This document shows, in pieces, positions 24,086 through 32,770 of a stretch of 32,811 nucleotides of DNA. The stretch comes from Lentisphaeria bacterium (GTDB taxonomy: Bacteria > Verrucomicrobiota > Lentisphaeria > Victivallales > UBA1829), in assembly GCA_017541665.1 (NCBI GenBank), contig JAFXYP010000052.1:1-32811 (forward strand), read 5' to 3'. Position 1 is the stretch's first letter; each line of letters starts with the position of its first letter. The position numbers and the translations under genes were made by a program. Below the pieces are notes generated by a model. The model was not told where the DNA came from. It worked only from the letters and a program-made list of their open reading frames with translations, and searched no databases.

Positions 24086-24553
24086 TCAGTTCCGCATCCC
24101 GCCGGGATCCTCCTCCGCCACGCTCAGGAGCCAGTTCGCCAGTTCCGGTTCGATTTCCCGCAGCGGATCCATCACGAAAGCGCGCCGTGCCGCCTCGGGA
24201 TGCGGGATCTTCAAATCGGGCAGATCGACGGTTTCGCGTCCGAACAGGATGATGTCGAGGTCGAGCGTCCGCGATACATGATGGGCATGGTCGTTCGGGC
24301 GTCCGTTGTCCGCTTCGATCCTTTGACACAGTTGGAGCAGGCCCGGCGCCGTGCCGTCCCAGAATCCCGACAGTGCGGCGTTCGTGAACTCCGGCGCGTT
24401 GGCTTCGCATCCGACGGGAGCGGTCCGATACAGAGATGAAAAACGCCGGATACGGAATCCGGCGTTGGAGAGTGCTTCACAGGCCCGGCGGAAGGCGGCG
24501 GGGACGTCCCCGAGGTTTCCGCCGAGCGCGATGACGCAGAGAGTTTCGGACAT
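24086..24553 (-). CDS. folK: 2-amino-4-hydroxy-6-hydroxymethyldihydropteridine pyrophosphokinase
   Basis: HPPK moves pyrophosphate from ATP to 6-hydroxymethyl-dihydropterin in folate synthesis. The 155-aa product has A-L-G-G-N-L-G-D at the start, S-S-L-Y-R-T-A-P-V-G, F-T-N-A-A and the catalytic R-T-L-D-L-D-I-I-L-F-G, then I-P-H-P-E-A-A-R-R-A-F-V. It is a single domain, not fused to FolB or FolP. Its ATG overlaps the serA stop by one base (TGATG), so translation is coupled to serA. Confidence 0.93.
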   Translation of the reverse strand: MSETLCVIALGGNLGDVPAAFRRACEALSNAGFRIRRFSSLYRTAPVGCEANAPEFTNAALSGFWDGTAPGLLQLCQRIEADNGRPNDHAHHVSRTLDLDIILFGRETVDLPDLKIPHPEAARRAFVMDPLREIEPELANWLLSVAEEDPGGMRN

Positions 24554-26109
24554 CAGCAGTCGAAGGTGAAGGCGTTGAACGCCTTGACGGCGTCGGAGAT
24601 CTCCTTGACGAGCTCGGCCGGAATAGCGCTTTCGGCATTCACGGCGAGGATCGAGTGGGAGTTCTCGAGGCTGTGCGGGGCGCGGACGTCGGAGATATTG
24701 ATGTTGTTCTGCCCGAGGAGTCCGGTGATCTTTCCGATGATGCCGGGGGCGTCTTCGTATTCGACGAAGAGGTAGTTTCCGGCGGGGTGGATGTAGATGC
24801 CGTCGAACGAGTTGATGCGGGAGACCATGAGGCGTCCTTCGGCGATGGTGCCGCGGATGGAAATGCGTTCGTCGCCGGCGATGAAGTCGAGCGTGATCGC
24901 CTCGCCGTAGTGCTTGCTCTCGTCCACTTCGCGGGTCAGGAACTGGATGCCGCGGGATTCGAGGTATTTCAGGGCCTCGTCCGCGCCGCTGAAGGCGTCG
25001 AACTGCTGGCAGATGGCGGCGGTGACCGGAGCGATCATCCACTTGGAGAACTGGTGGAGCTTGCCGTAGCAGCTGAGCTCGATCTTGGAGATCGCGCGCC
25101 CGTTCAGGTACGCGACGCCGAGCCCGGCGAGCACGGAGGCGAGCTTCTGGTAGTTTTCGTCGAGGCCGTCCGGCACGCCCTTGTTCACGACGCAGGCGGT
25201 CACGCCGTCCTCGAAGTAGGCCACGGTCTGGTCGGCGGCGCGCTTGGCGGCGAGGAAATTGGCCTCCTTGGTGCTGGCGCCGAGGTGCGGGAGCATGATG
25301 TCGGCGATGTCTGCCACGGACTTGTCGCCCGCCGCGTCCTTCGCGTAGACGTCGTTGCAGAAAATCAGGTCCTTTTCCTGCTTGGCGGCGCGGATGGCTT
25401 CCTCGTCGACGATTCCGGCGCGGGCGCAGTTCACGAGCATGGCGCCCTTTTTCATGAGGCCGAGCAGCCTGGCGTTGACCATGCCGCGGGTCTTGTCGTT
25501 TTCGGGAATGTGCAGAGAGACGATGTCGGACTGCGCGAAGACGTCCTCGACCGAGCAGAGCTGGGCGCCGAGGCGGGAGGCCAGGTCGGCGGAAAGGACC
25601 GGGTCGTAGGCGAGGATCTTCACGTCGAAGCCGGAAAGGCGCTTGATGAGCAGCCGGCCGATGTTGCCGAGGCCGAGGATGCCGACGGTCTTGCCGGTCA
25701 GTTCGCGGCCCATGAAGCTCTTCTTCTCCCACTTGCCGGCGCGGGTGGACTGGTCGGCGGGGACGAGCTTGCGGTAGGCGGCCAGGATCAGGGCGATGAC
25801 TTCCTCGGCGACCGCGTTGGAGTTCGCGCCCGGGGTGTTCATGACGTCGATGCCGAGCTTGCGGGCATGGCGGATGTCGATGTTGTCGAATCCGGCGCCG
25901 GCGCGGACGACCAGCTTCAGGTCCTTCAGTCCGTCCATGATCTCGGGCGTGACTTTCTCGCTGCGGACGATGATCGCGGATGCGTCGGCGTTTTCGGCTG
26001 CCAGGTCGGACAGCTGCACGTCCGGGTTCTGGACCACGGTGAAGCCGTGTTCGCTCAAAATTTTCTCAACGACCTTGTCAAGTTTGGTAGGAATGAGGAC
26101 TTTTCTCAT
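24553..26109 (-). CDS. serA: D-3-phosphoglycerate dehydrogenase
   Basis: Oxidises 3-phosphoglycerate in the first step of serine synthesis. The 518-aa length matches the long form with an intervening (ASB) domain and a C-terminal ACT domain. Features: V-R-A-G-A-G-F-D-N-I-D, the NAD fold G-I-L-G-L-G-N-I-G (about 148-156), L-H-I-P-E-N-D-K-T-R-G-M-V-N, N-C-A-R-A-G-I-V-D-E, and the His of L-P-H-L-G-A-S-T-K-E-A. The ACT domain is at about 445-518 (F-V-E-Y-E-D-A-P-G-I-I-G-K-I), which usually binds serine as feedback inhibitor. The ATG follows AAGGAG. folK overlaps its stop. Confidence 0.95.
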   Translation of the reverse strand: MRKVLIPTKLDKVVEKILSEHGFTVVQNPDVQLSDLAAENADASAIIVRSEKVTPEIMDGLKDLKLVVRAGAGFDNIDIRHARKLGIDVMNTPGANSNAVAEEVIALILAAYRKLVPADQSTRAGKWEKKSFMGRELTGKTVGILGLGNIGRLLIKRLSGFDVKILAYDPVLSADLASRLGAQLCSVEDVFAQSDIVSLHIPENDKTRGMVNARLLGLMKKGAMLVNCARAGIVDEEAIRAAKQEKDLIFCNDVYAKDAAGDKSVADIADIMLPHLGASTKEANFLAAKRAADQTVAYFEDGVTACVVNKGVPDGLDENYQKLASVLAGLGVAYLNGRAISKIELSCYGKLHQFSKWMIAPVTAAICQQFDAFSGADEALKYLESRGIQFLTREVDESKHYGEAITLDFIAGDERISIRGTIAEGRLMVSRINSFDGIYIHPAGNYLFVEYEDAPGIIGKITGLLGQNNINISDVRAPHSLENSHSILAVNAESAIPAELVKEISDAVKAFNAFTFDC

Positions 26110-26170
26110 GCTTGTCTCCTTGGTGCGCGGCGCGCACGGTTGCGGTTTTCCAAAAATGATTGGAGCATAT

Positions 26171-26199
26171 AATATACACCGTGTGCGCGAAACTTTCCA
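26171..26199 (-). promoter_or_regulatory. Candidate promoter of serA-folK
   Basis: Reading minus: TGGAAA (26194-26199) and TATATT (26171-26176) spaced 17 bp, with GGTG directly before the -10, much like the nadB promoter. The leader is about 55 nt. Confidence 0.5.
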
Positions 26200-26254
26200 C
26201 CCCGTTTCGCCAAATCGCATGCTTTTTGCCGTGAAGAGTCCGGTTTTGCGGCCG

Positions 26255-28723
26255 TCAGATCCCCAGCCGGTCCCGGCGCATCAGTTCCGCATCGCTGAAA
26301 TCCGTGTCGGCAGTGTACCCCGGCAGCGGCAGGACCAGCGTGTGGACCGCGTCCAGGATCCATTCCGGCTGCGGATAGTAGCTCCGCTCCAGCTCGGGAC
26401 ACGGCGAGATCTCGTTCGGAGCCCCGATCACCGCGGGCGGTGCGTCCAGGTCGTCGAAGCAGTACCGTGCGATCCGGGCTGCCAGCGTCTGCGCCCAGGA
26501 TCCGCGTTCGCAGGCGTCCGATACGATCAGGATGCGGCCGGTCTTTTGCACGGAGCGCACCACGGGCTCGAAGTCGAACGGCACGAGCGACCGCGCGTCG
26601 ATGATCTCGGCGGAGAGATCGAACTCGCTGTCGAGGCGTTCCGCCGCCCGAATTGCCGGATAGAGCGCCGGTCCGACCGTCAGGATCGTGAGGTCGTTCC
26701 CCGCGCTTTTCACATCGGGCGTCCCGAGCGGGACCGTGTAGTCCCCTTCCGGGACGCCGCCCGCATGGAACATCTCGGGCGTGTCGTACAGACGCTGGCT
26801 TTCGAAAAAGACCACGGGATCGGTCCCGGCAAGCGCTTCCGCCAGCATGCCTTTCGCGTCGTACGGAGTCGCCGGATAGACGACCTTCAGCCCGGGGATG
26901 TGCGCGCAGAGCGACGTCCAATCCTGTGCGTGCTGGGCGCCGTATTTCGCTCCCACGGACACCCGCAGCACCACCGGCATCCGCAGCATGCCCGCGGACA
27001 TCGCCTGCCATTTCGCCAGCTGGTTGAACACCTCGTCCGCGGCGCATCCGATGAAATCGCTGTACATGAGCTCGATCAGCACATGCCCGCCGCACATGCC
27101 GCACCCGACCGCGGTCCCGACGATCGCCGCTTCGGAGATCGGGGCGTTGAAGAGGCGATGATAGGGCATGGATTCCGTGAGGCCGGTATATACGCCGTAC
27201 GCGCCGCCCCAGTCGCGGTTGTCTTCGCCGTAGATGATGAGCCTGTTATCCGCGTACGCCCTGCTCAGGACCGCTTCGAACAGCGCGTCCCGCAGAGTAA
27301 ACGCCTTCAATTTGGAGACCGGCTTGCCCGTGGCGTCCAGGTGGAATCTCGTTTTGCCTGCGAGCTTTTTCTTTCTCGCATTCTCTCCGATCGTTTGTGT
27401 GACGTCTCGCCCGATCTCCGCCGGATGCGCTTCGTTCCGCCCGTTCGAGAAATTGTATTTGCGGAACGCGTCGGGTTCCCGCAGCGGATCGGGGCGCGGC
27501 GAGATCGCCGTATCCGCCGCCAGGCGGGTAAGCCGCGTGACATGTTCGACGACCGCAGCGTCCACAGCTTCGAATTCTGCAGAAGAAACAAGTCCGGCCG
27601 CTTCCAGGTTTCGCCGAAGCGCCGGGATGGAGTCCGCCTTGCGCCATTCCTCGATCTCCTCCTGCGAACGGTACGAATTCGCATCCGTGGCCGAATGCCC
27701 TGCATAACGGTATGTAATCGTTTCCAGGAAGACCGGGCCGCGGTTTGCCTCGATGAGCGCGCGTTTCCGCCGGAAGGCGTCGATCACGGCCAGCGGGTTG
27801 TAGCCGTCGATGCGTTCGGCGTGCATGGCTTCCGGGTTGACTCCGGCGGCCACCCGGGCGGCGCATCCGTATGCCATCGTTTCGCCCGAGGTCTGTCCGC
27901 CCATGCCGTAGCAGTTGTTGATGCAGTTGAAGATGACCGGCAGGCCGCCACGGTAGCTGTCTTCCCACAGGGTGCTGTACTGGTCCATGGCGGCGAAGTT
28001 CATGGCTTCCCAAACCGGGCCGCGTCCGAGCGCGCCGTCCCCGAAATTGCATACCGCGAGCCCGCCGCTGCGGCTGACTTTCTTCCATAGCGCGGCACCC
28101 GCCGCAATCGTCGCCGAACCGCCCACGATGGCGTTGTTCGGGAAGATGCCGAACGGCGGGAAGAAAACGTGCATGGAGTTCCCGTGTCCGCGGTTGAACC
28201 CGTTTGCGCGCCCGAAGACCTCGCAGATGAATCCGTAGAGCAGGAAATCCGTCGCGATTTCGCGGATGCTCCCGCCACGGCTGTGCCGTTCCACAACGCG
28301 CAGGATGTCCGGCCGCTCCTTCATGATGCCGTCGAGCTCGTCCTCGTCCAGCGTCCGGATCGCCCGGAACCCGCGCGCCAGAAACTCGCCGTGGCTCCGG
28401 TGCGACCCGAAGATGATGTCGTCGCGGTTCAGCGTGAACGCCATCCCGACTGCCGCCGCTTCCTGCCCGGTGGAGAGATGCGCCGGGCCGGTGTAGCAAT
28501 ATTCGATCCCGTTGTAGTTCTTGACCGTGCGGACGCTGCAGATCATGGTCTCGATCTCGCGGATGTACCGCATGTCGAGGTAGATCCCCTTCAGCTCCTC
28601 CGGTGTAAAAAGCTTGAGTTCCTCCTCGAAGTTCCGGTTGTACCGGTTCAACGGGATGTCGGCCGTCTTTAGTTGTCCCGTCCGTCTCAGGTCCGAGGGA
28701 TGGATGATCTGTGCCTTCGGCAT
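26255..28723 (-). CDS. 2-oxo acid dehydrogenase E1, alpha and beta chains fused
   Basis: An 822-aa thiamine-diphosphate enzyme that decarboxylates a 2-oxo acid and passes the acyl group to the lipoyl domain of E2. The alpha part (about 40-400) has G-S-H-R-S-H-G-E (His108, His111), R-G-H-G-N-S-M-H, and the ThDP motif G-D-G (228-230) ending in N-C-I-N-N-C-Y. A linker rich in Lys and Arg (about 405-470) leads to the beta part (about 475-810) with Y-G-E-D, Glu531 in P-I-S-E-A-A-I-V-G and His598 in G-A-Q-H-A-Q-D. In most bacteria of this enzyme type alpha and beta are separate. The substrate (pyruvate, acetoin or branched-chain) cannot be told. AGGCGG precedes the ATG, 15 bp after the E3 gene. Confidence 0.92.
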   Translation of the reverse strand: MPKAQIIHPSDLRRTGQLKTADIPLNRYNRNFEEELKLFTPEELKGIYLDMRYIREIETMICSVRTVKNYNGIEYCYTGPAHLSTGQEAAAVGMAFTLNRDDIIFGSHRSHGEFLARGFRAIRTLDEDELDGIMKERPDILRVVERHSRGGSIREIATDFLLYGFICEVFGRANGFNRGHGNSMHVFFPPFGIFPNNAIVGGSATIAAGAALWKKVSRSGGLAVCNFGDGALGRGPVWEAMNFAAMDQYSTLWEDSYRGGLPVIFNCINNCYGMGGQTSGETMAYGCAARVAAGVNPEAMHAERIDGYNPLAVIDAFRRKRALIEANRGPVFLETITYRYAGHSATDANSYRSQEEIEEWRKADSIPALRRNLEAAGLVSSAEFEAVDAAVVEHVTRLTRLAADTAISPRPDPLREPDAFRKYNFSNGRNEAHPAEIGRDVTQTIGENARKKKLAGKTRFHLDATGKPVSKLKAFTLRDALFEAVLSRAYADNRLIIYGEDNRDWGGAYGVYTGLTESMPYHRLFNAPISEAAIVGTAVGCGMCGGHVLIELMYSDFIGCAADEVFNQLAKWQAMSAGMLRMPVVLRVSVGAKYGAQHAQDWTSLCAHIPGLKVVYPATPYDAKGMLAEALAGTDPVVFFESQRLYDTPEMFHAGGVPEGDYTVPLGTPDVKSAGNDLTILTVGPALYPAIRAAERLDSEFDLSAEIIDARSLVPFDFEPVVRSVQKTGRILIVSDACERGSWAQTLAARIARYCFDDLDAPPAVIGAPNEISPCPELERSYYPQPEWILDAVHTLVLPLPGYTADTDFSDAELMRRDRLGI

Positions 28724-28738
28724 GGTGCCCGCCTGTCG

Positions 28739-30115
28739 TCAGAGTTCCATCAGGGCCGCGTCGCGCAGGATTTCCGCTACGGTCGGATGCGGGAACACCG
28801 TCTGCGCGAGGTCGGCGGCGGTCATGCGCTGCGTGATCGCGACTGCCATCGCCGGGACGATCTCCGACGCCGGGTTGCCGAGCATGCACGCGCCGAGGAT
28901 GTGCTTCTCTTCGTCCAGGACCAGCTTCAGGATGCCGTTCCCGCCCTCGTTTTCCGCCTGGTACCGCCCGCTGAAGAGCATCGGCAGTTTGAGCGTCTTC
29001 ACGTTCAGCCCTTTTTCTGCCGCGGTTTCCTCCGTTTCCCCGACGGACGCCGCCTCGGGATTCGTGTAGATGACGGATGGGATCGCGTCGTAGCGCATCA
29101 CGTCGTCGATGCCACGGATCACATTGACCGCGGTTTCCGCCTCGCGGTACGCCGTGTGCGCCAGCATGGAGACGCCGTTCGCGTCCCCGGCGGCGAATAT
29201 GCCCGGCACGTTTGTCCGCATCGTTTCGTCCGTGCGGATCCCGCCGTTCGCGCCGAGTTCGATCCCGAGCGATTCGAGCCCGATCCCCTGCACGTTCGGC
29301 TTGCGTCCGACGGCGATCAGGATTTTGTCCGCCTCCACGATGAATTCTTCTCCGTTTGCTTTCGTGCCGTGGATGAGTCCGCCCTCGACCGACTGGACGC
29401 GGCTTCCGGTCAGAAACTTGATCCCGCGAGCCGTACAGTTCCGCTGGAGCAGCGCCGCGATGTCACGGTCGAAACGGCCTCCGATCCGGTCGAGCGCCTC
29501 GATGACCGTTACGTCCGATCCGGCCGAGTTGAAATACGACGCCATCTCCAGTCCGATCGCGCCCGCTCCTACCACGGTCAGCCTTGCCGGAACCTCCTTC
29601 AAAGACAGGATTTCCCGGTTGGTGCCCGCGATCCCGGCGGACAGGGCTTCCTTCAGCCCCGGGATCGGCGGGACCGAGGCCGAAGATCCGGTCGCGATCA
29701 GCACGTTTTTTCCGCAGAACTTCTCTCCGCCGGCCTCCACGATGAATTCGCCTGCCTCATTCCTGCCTGCCAGGATGCCGTTTGCGCGGACGATGGTTGC
29801 ACGGGCTTTCTTCATCTGCATCTCCACGCCCGCGACGAGTTTCTTCACGACCTTGTCCTTGCGCGCCGTCACGAACGCGTGGTCCAGGGCGGCCCCGTCT
29901 GTCGTCACGCCGTATTTCGCCGCGCCGCCTTTTGCGTAGTCGTACAGTTTCGCGGAGTACAGCATCGTTTTGGTCGGGATGCATCCTTCGTTGAGGCACA
30001 CTCCGCCAAGCGTCTTCCCCTCGAACAGCGCGGTGTTCAGCCCGAAATGCCCGGCGCGTTCCGCCGCGCGGAATCCCGCGGGCCCGCCGCCCAGGATCAA
30101 GATGTCGTATGTCAT
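28739..30115 (-). CDS. lpdA: Dihydrolipoamide dehydrogenase (E3)
   Basis: A 458-aa FAD enzyme that reoxidises dihydrolipoamide on E2 with NAD+. Features: I-L-I-L-G-G-G-P-A-G-F-R-A-A, the redox disulfide in G-G-V-C-L-N-E-G-C-I-P-T-K, the NAD fold V-V-G-A-G-A-I-G-L-E, F-A-A-G-D-A-N-G, and the C-terminal active-site His-x4-Glu in F-P-H-P-T-V-A-E. ATG 30115 is chosen as the family start, with GAGGG upstream; an extension to 30178 would run back through E2-lpdA spacer. It lies between the E2 and E1 genes of the same complex. Confidence 0.95.
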   Translation of the reverse strand: MTYDILILGGGPAGFRAAERAGHFGLNTALFEGKTLGGVCLNEGCIPTKTMLYSAKLYDYAKGGAAKYGVTTDGAALDHAFVTARKDKVVKKLVAGVEMQMKKARATIVRANGILAGRNEAGEFIVEAGGEKFCGKNVLIATGSSASVPPIPGLKEALSAGIAGTNREILSLKEVPARLTVVGAGAIGLEMASYFNSAGSDVTVIEALDRIGGRFDRDIAALLQRNCTARGIKFLTGSRVQSVEGGLIHGTKANGEEFIVEADKILIAVGRKPNVQGIGLESLGIELGANGGIRTDETMRTNVPGIFAAGDANGVSMLAHTAYREAETAVNVIRGIDDVMRYDAIPSVIYTNPEAASVGETEETAAEKGLNVKTLKLPMLFSGRYQAENEGGNGILKLVLDEEKHILGACMLGNPASEIVPAMAVAITQRMTAADLAQTVFPHPTVAEILRDAALMEL

Positions 30116-30152
30116 TTTTTCCCTCGCTTGGATAGTTTTGGATAATCGGTGG

Positions 30153-31379
30153 TTATTGCTGCGTCCAGCCATGTTCAAGTCGGGACGCGAGTTCGTTCAA
30201 AGACTTTGCCGCCCGGAGTGCATCGATGCCGGCACGGTCGTAGACGAGCGTCAGGCGGATTGCCGGATATACCTCGGTTTTGCCCTGTTTATCGCCCCCG
30301 GGCTGCATGGAAACCGTGCCGATGCCGAGCGCGCAGAGTTCCGGCGGCGTCAGCTCGGGCATGAAGAAATCCGCCCCGTATCCGCTCAAATCCGCCACGG
30401 TGAACGTCCCATCCTGAAACTCCTGCGGCTTCGAGGCGAATCGTCTGCAGCGCGACGCGGCATTCCGCATCAGCACGCTCAGTTCGTTCAGGGTGTATGT
30501 CTCGGCGCACCGGATCACAGGTTTCAGCGTGCCGAACGGCGTTTCGACCGTCAGGCGCAGATGCACTGTGCCGTATTCGTAGATGCGGTCGATGTGGCGG
30601 CGGGCGTTAAGTTCGTGTTTTTCAGCGAGAAGGTGTGCCAGCTCGTAACAGACGACCATGCCGGGCAGGTAGCCGTTTTGAGGCGTGCAGAGGGCAAGTA
30701 TACTCCGTGCGTCAAACACTCTGCTGACGAATCCGGCCTGTTCGGTCGCGGTCTTTGCTTCGATCCCCCTCGCGACGATCCGGTCGGCCTGCGTCAGGGG
30801 ACGCCCGGGATGGATACCCGTTGTTTTGCGTTCTGGTTCACTATGGAATGCTGTTCGGACCGCTTTCAAAATGTCGCGTTCGAGGATGCGCCCCTGCGGT
30901 CCGCTTCCCCGGCGGATCGTTTTCAAGTCCACGCCGAGCTCGTTTGCCCGCTTTCGCGCCCTCGGCGAGATTCTTCTTTCCGCGTCTGCCTTATTTTGAG
31001 GAAGAATACGGCTTTCGTCCGGTTCGGAAGCCGTCCCCGGTTTGTCCCGGTCTTCCGTCTTGATTCCGACCTGGGGAGCATCCTCTTCGTTGACCGAGTC
31101 CCTCAACAGGATTTCAATGTCCGAATCCGTAAACTTCCCGTCAACGTCGGACAGGATCCCGACGGGACTTCCGACCGCCGCCTCCTCTCCTTCCCCGGTC
31201 AGAATGCGCACGAGGATCCCGTCCGATTCCGCCTCGTGTTGAAACGTTGCCTTGTCGGTTTCGAGCGAAAAGACGGGCTGCCCTCTATGGATGCGGTCCC
31301 CCTCGCGCACAAGCCATTTTGACAGGATTGCGCTCTCGTCCGAGACGCCCATCTGGGGCATCCTGATCGTACTCAGCAT
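30153..31379 (-). CDS. 2-oxo acid dehydrogenase E2 (dihydrolipoamide acyltransferase) with altered active-site motif
   Basis: A 408-aa protein with one lipoyl domain (about 1-80, lipoylated Lys in E-T-D-K-A-T-F), a flexible linker, a peripheral-subunit-binding domain (about 137-170; I-S-P-R-A-R-K-R-A-N-E-L-G-V-D) and the catalytic acyltransferase domain (about 195-405; T-P-F-G-T-L-K-P-V-I and G-T-F-T-V-A-D-L-S). In the catalytic motif, D-H-R-x-x-D-G in the family, this protein has Y-D-R-A-G-I-D-A: Arg382 (codon 30234-30236) replaces the catalytic His, and Asp386 is kept. No frameshift is seen. It lies 19 bp after the DeoR gene, in the same unit as E3 and E1. Confidence 0.88.
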   Translation of the reverse strand: MLSTIRMPQMGVSDESAILSKWLVREGDRIHRGQPVFSLETDKATFQHEAESDGILVRILTGEGEEAAVGSPVGILSDVDGKFTDSDIEILLRDSVNEEDAPQVGIKTEDRDKPGTASEPDESRILPQNKADAERRISPRARKRANELGVDLKTIRRGSGPQGRILERDILKAVRTAFHSEPERKTTGIHPGRPLTQADRIVARGIEAKTATEQAGFVSRVFDARSILALCTPQNGYLPGMVVCYELAHLLAEKHELNARRHIDRIYEYGTVHLRLTVETPFGTLKPVIRCAETYTLNELSVLMRNAASRCRRFASKPQEFQDGTFTVADLSGYGADFFMPELTPPELCALGIGTVSMQPGGDKQGKTEVYPAIRLTLVYDRAGIDALRAAKSLNELASRLEHGWTQQ

Positions 31380-31398
31380 GGATGCGGCCCGCTTGCGC

Positions 31399-32157
31399 TC
31401 AGATCACGTGGACGCCCGCTGCTCGGAACGCCGCCTTGATCGATTCCGGTGCCTTCGAATCCGTGATGAACGTATCGATATCCTGGAGTCGTGCGAACGT
31501 GAACGGCAGGATCGAGTTCAGCTTTGTGCTGTCCATCATCATGATGACGCGCCGTGCCGATGCGATGACCGCACGTTTCAGCACGCATTCATGCTGTCCC
31601 CCGACGGAGAACCCGGTCGCGTCGGTGTACCCGGACGCGCACACGAACGCCGTGTCGATATTGAGCGTTTTGAGCTGGTCCAGCACGTTCAGCCCGGTGA
31701 TCGAGATCGTTTTCCGCTGGAGCGTCCCGCCAAGCAGGATGACCGTCGGGTTTGTCTTTTTGAGCACGATTTCGATCCCGATGTTCGGCGCCGACGTGAT
31801 GATGATCAGGTTCCGGTCGGGGAGCTCGCGTGCCAGCATCATGGCCGTCGAGCCCGCGTCCAGGTACATGCTGATGTCGGTTTCGACCAGTGCAGCCGCC
31901 TTCGCCGCGATTTCCTGCTTCAGGTCGCAGTTGCGTTTTTCCCGTTCGCCATACATTCCCACGCTCACTTCGTAGCTCGTCGGCATGATGCGCGCACCTC
32001 GTTTCGTGCGGATGAGGAATCTTCTCTGCTCCAGAAACTCCAGGTCCCTGCGGATCGTCATCTCCGACCAGTCGGAGAATTCCCCGGCGAGCTCGGATAA
32101 AGTCACGTCGCCTTTGCGTTCGATGTAGCGTTTGATGGCTTCCTGTCTTTCTTTCAT
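31399..32157 (-). CDS. DeoR/GlpR-family transcriptional regulator
   Basis: A 252-aa regulator. The N-terminal winged helix (about 1-57) has R-Q-E-A-I-K-R-Y-I, V-T-L-S-E-L-A, S-E-M-T-I-R-R-D-L-E-F-L-E, the DeoR recognition helix. The rest is the DeoRC sensor, an isomerase-like fold, with L-D-A-G-S-T-A-M-M-L-A, I-I-T-S-A-P-N-I, L-L-G-G-T-L-Q, and D-S-T-K-L. Members usually sense a phosphorylated sugar or intermediate and repress their own operon. It is the first gene of the E2-E3-E1 unit, so control of the dehydrogenase operon and of itself is likely. AAAGGA precedes the ATG. Confidence 0.9.
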   Translation of the reverse strand: MKERQEAIKRYIERKGDVTLSELAGEFSDWSEMTIRRDLEFLEQRRFLIRTKRGARIMPTSYEVSVGMYGEREKRNCDLKQEIAAKAAALVETDISMYLDAGSTAMMLARELPDRNLIIITSAPNIGIEIVLKKTNPTVILLGGTLQRKTISITGLNVLDQLKTLNIDTAFVCASGYTDATGFSVGGQHECVLKRAVIASARRVIMMMDSTKLNSILPFTFARLQDIDTFITDSKAPESIKAAFRAAGVHVI

Positions 32158-32319
32158 CGGTCGTTCCTTTGCGTGGTTGAATGGCGTTGTGTTCTGGGTT
32201 GTGCCTCATGTCTGTATTTGCAGATGGATGAAACGGCACGTCAGGCGGGCCGGATTTGAGGCGGATTGTTGTCGCATGCGGCGGATTTCCTGGCACATGT
32301 GTTTTGTGCGCGGTATTTT

Positions 32320-32348
32320 AATGTATCACACGTGATGCAGGATGTCAA
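32320..32348 (-). promoter_or_regulatory. Promoter of the deoR-E2-E3-E1 operon with an 18-bp near-palindrome
   Basis: Reading minus: a perfect TTGACA (32343-32348) and TACATT (32320-32325) with a 17-bp spacer. The spacer holds an 8-2-8 inverted repeat at 32322-32339, plus-strand TGTATCAC-AC-GTGATGCA, with seven of eight positions paired. It reaches into the -10. This is a good position for a repressor, most simply the DeoR protein encoded by the first gene; that link is inference. Confidence 0.65.
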
Positions 32349-32577
32349 CCCTTATCCTGTGAAATATTCACATTATGCGGCCGTTCTTGTCAGAAAAATG
32401 TTGAATTGAACTCAAAACATGTTGGCTTTCCCGTTCGCTTCGCTGTGTTGCCGGTAACGTCTGCATGTTTGCCGCATATTGCTTGCGTGGCGGTGTGCCG
32501 CCGCGATTGGCTTTTTTTGCGTGCGCGTATATTGTGTATATGTTTGTGTGCACTTCGACGAATTATTTTTCGATTTT

Positions 32578-32620
32578 TTCGGGAAACCGGCTTGACAAGA
32601 GGCGGATTTGGGTGTATTTT
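32578..32620 (+). promoter_or_regulatory. Upstream promoter P1 of a gene beyond the right edge
   Basis: TTGACA (32592-32597) and TATTTT (32615-32620) are 17 bp apart, with GGTG directly before the -10. The -35 is preceded by a block, from 32578, nearly repeated at P2. Confidence 0.6.
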
Positions 32621-32729
32621 ATATGATATCGGTTCTGCAAAAGGCCGGTGTTCCCTTCAAAATCGAGGAATTGGCGACGAAAAAGCGTTGCGGCGATCGG
32701 GTCCGGGTCCGAAGAAAAATCGAAAAATC

Positions 32730-32770
32730 TTCGGAAACGGGTTTGACAAAGCGCAAAAGTGTGCTATAGT
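32730..32770 (+). promoter_or_regulatory. Downstream promoter P2 of a gene beyond the right edge
   Basis: TTGACA (32743-32748) and TATAGT (32765-32770) are 16 bp apart. The block before and through the -35 (32730-32749) matches that of P1 (32578-32598) at most positions, so one promoter looks like a copy of the other. Tandem consensus promoters are typical of rRNA or other highly expressed operons. Confidence 0.65.

Noticed and set aside
25796..28090. 764-codon plus-strand frame opposite serA and the E1 gene
   Set aside because: Antisense shadow; no start signal and no domain.
32368..32553. 61-residue minus-strand open frame near the right end
   Set aside because: No Shine-Dalgarno, no recognisable sequence, in an A/T-rich promoter region.
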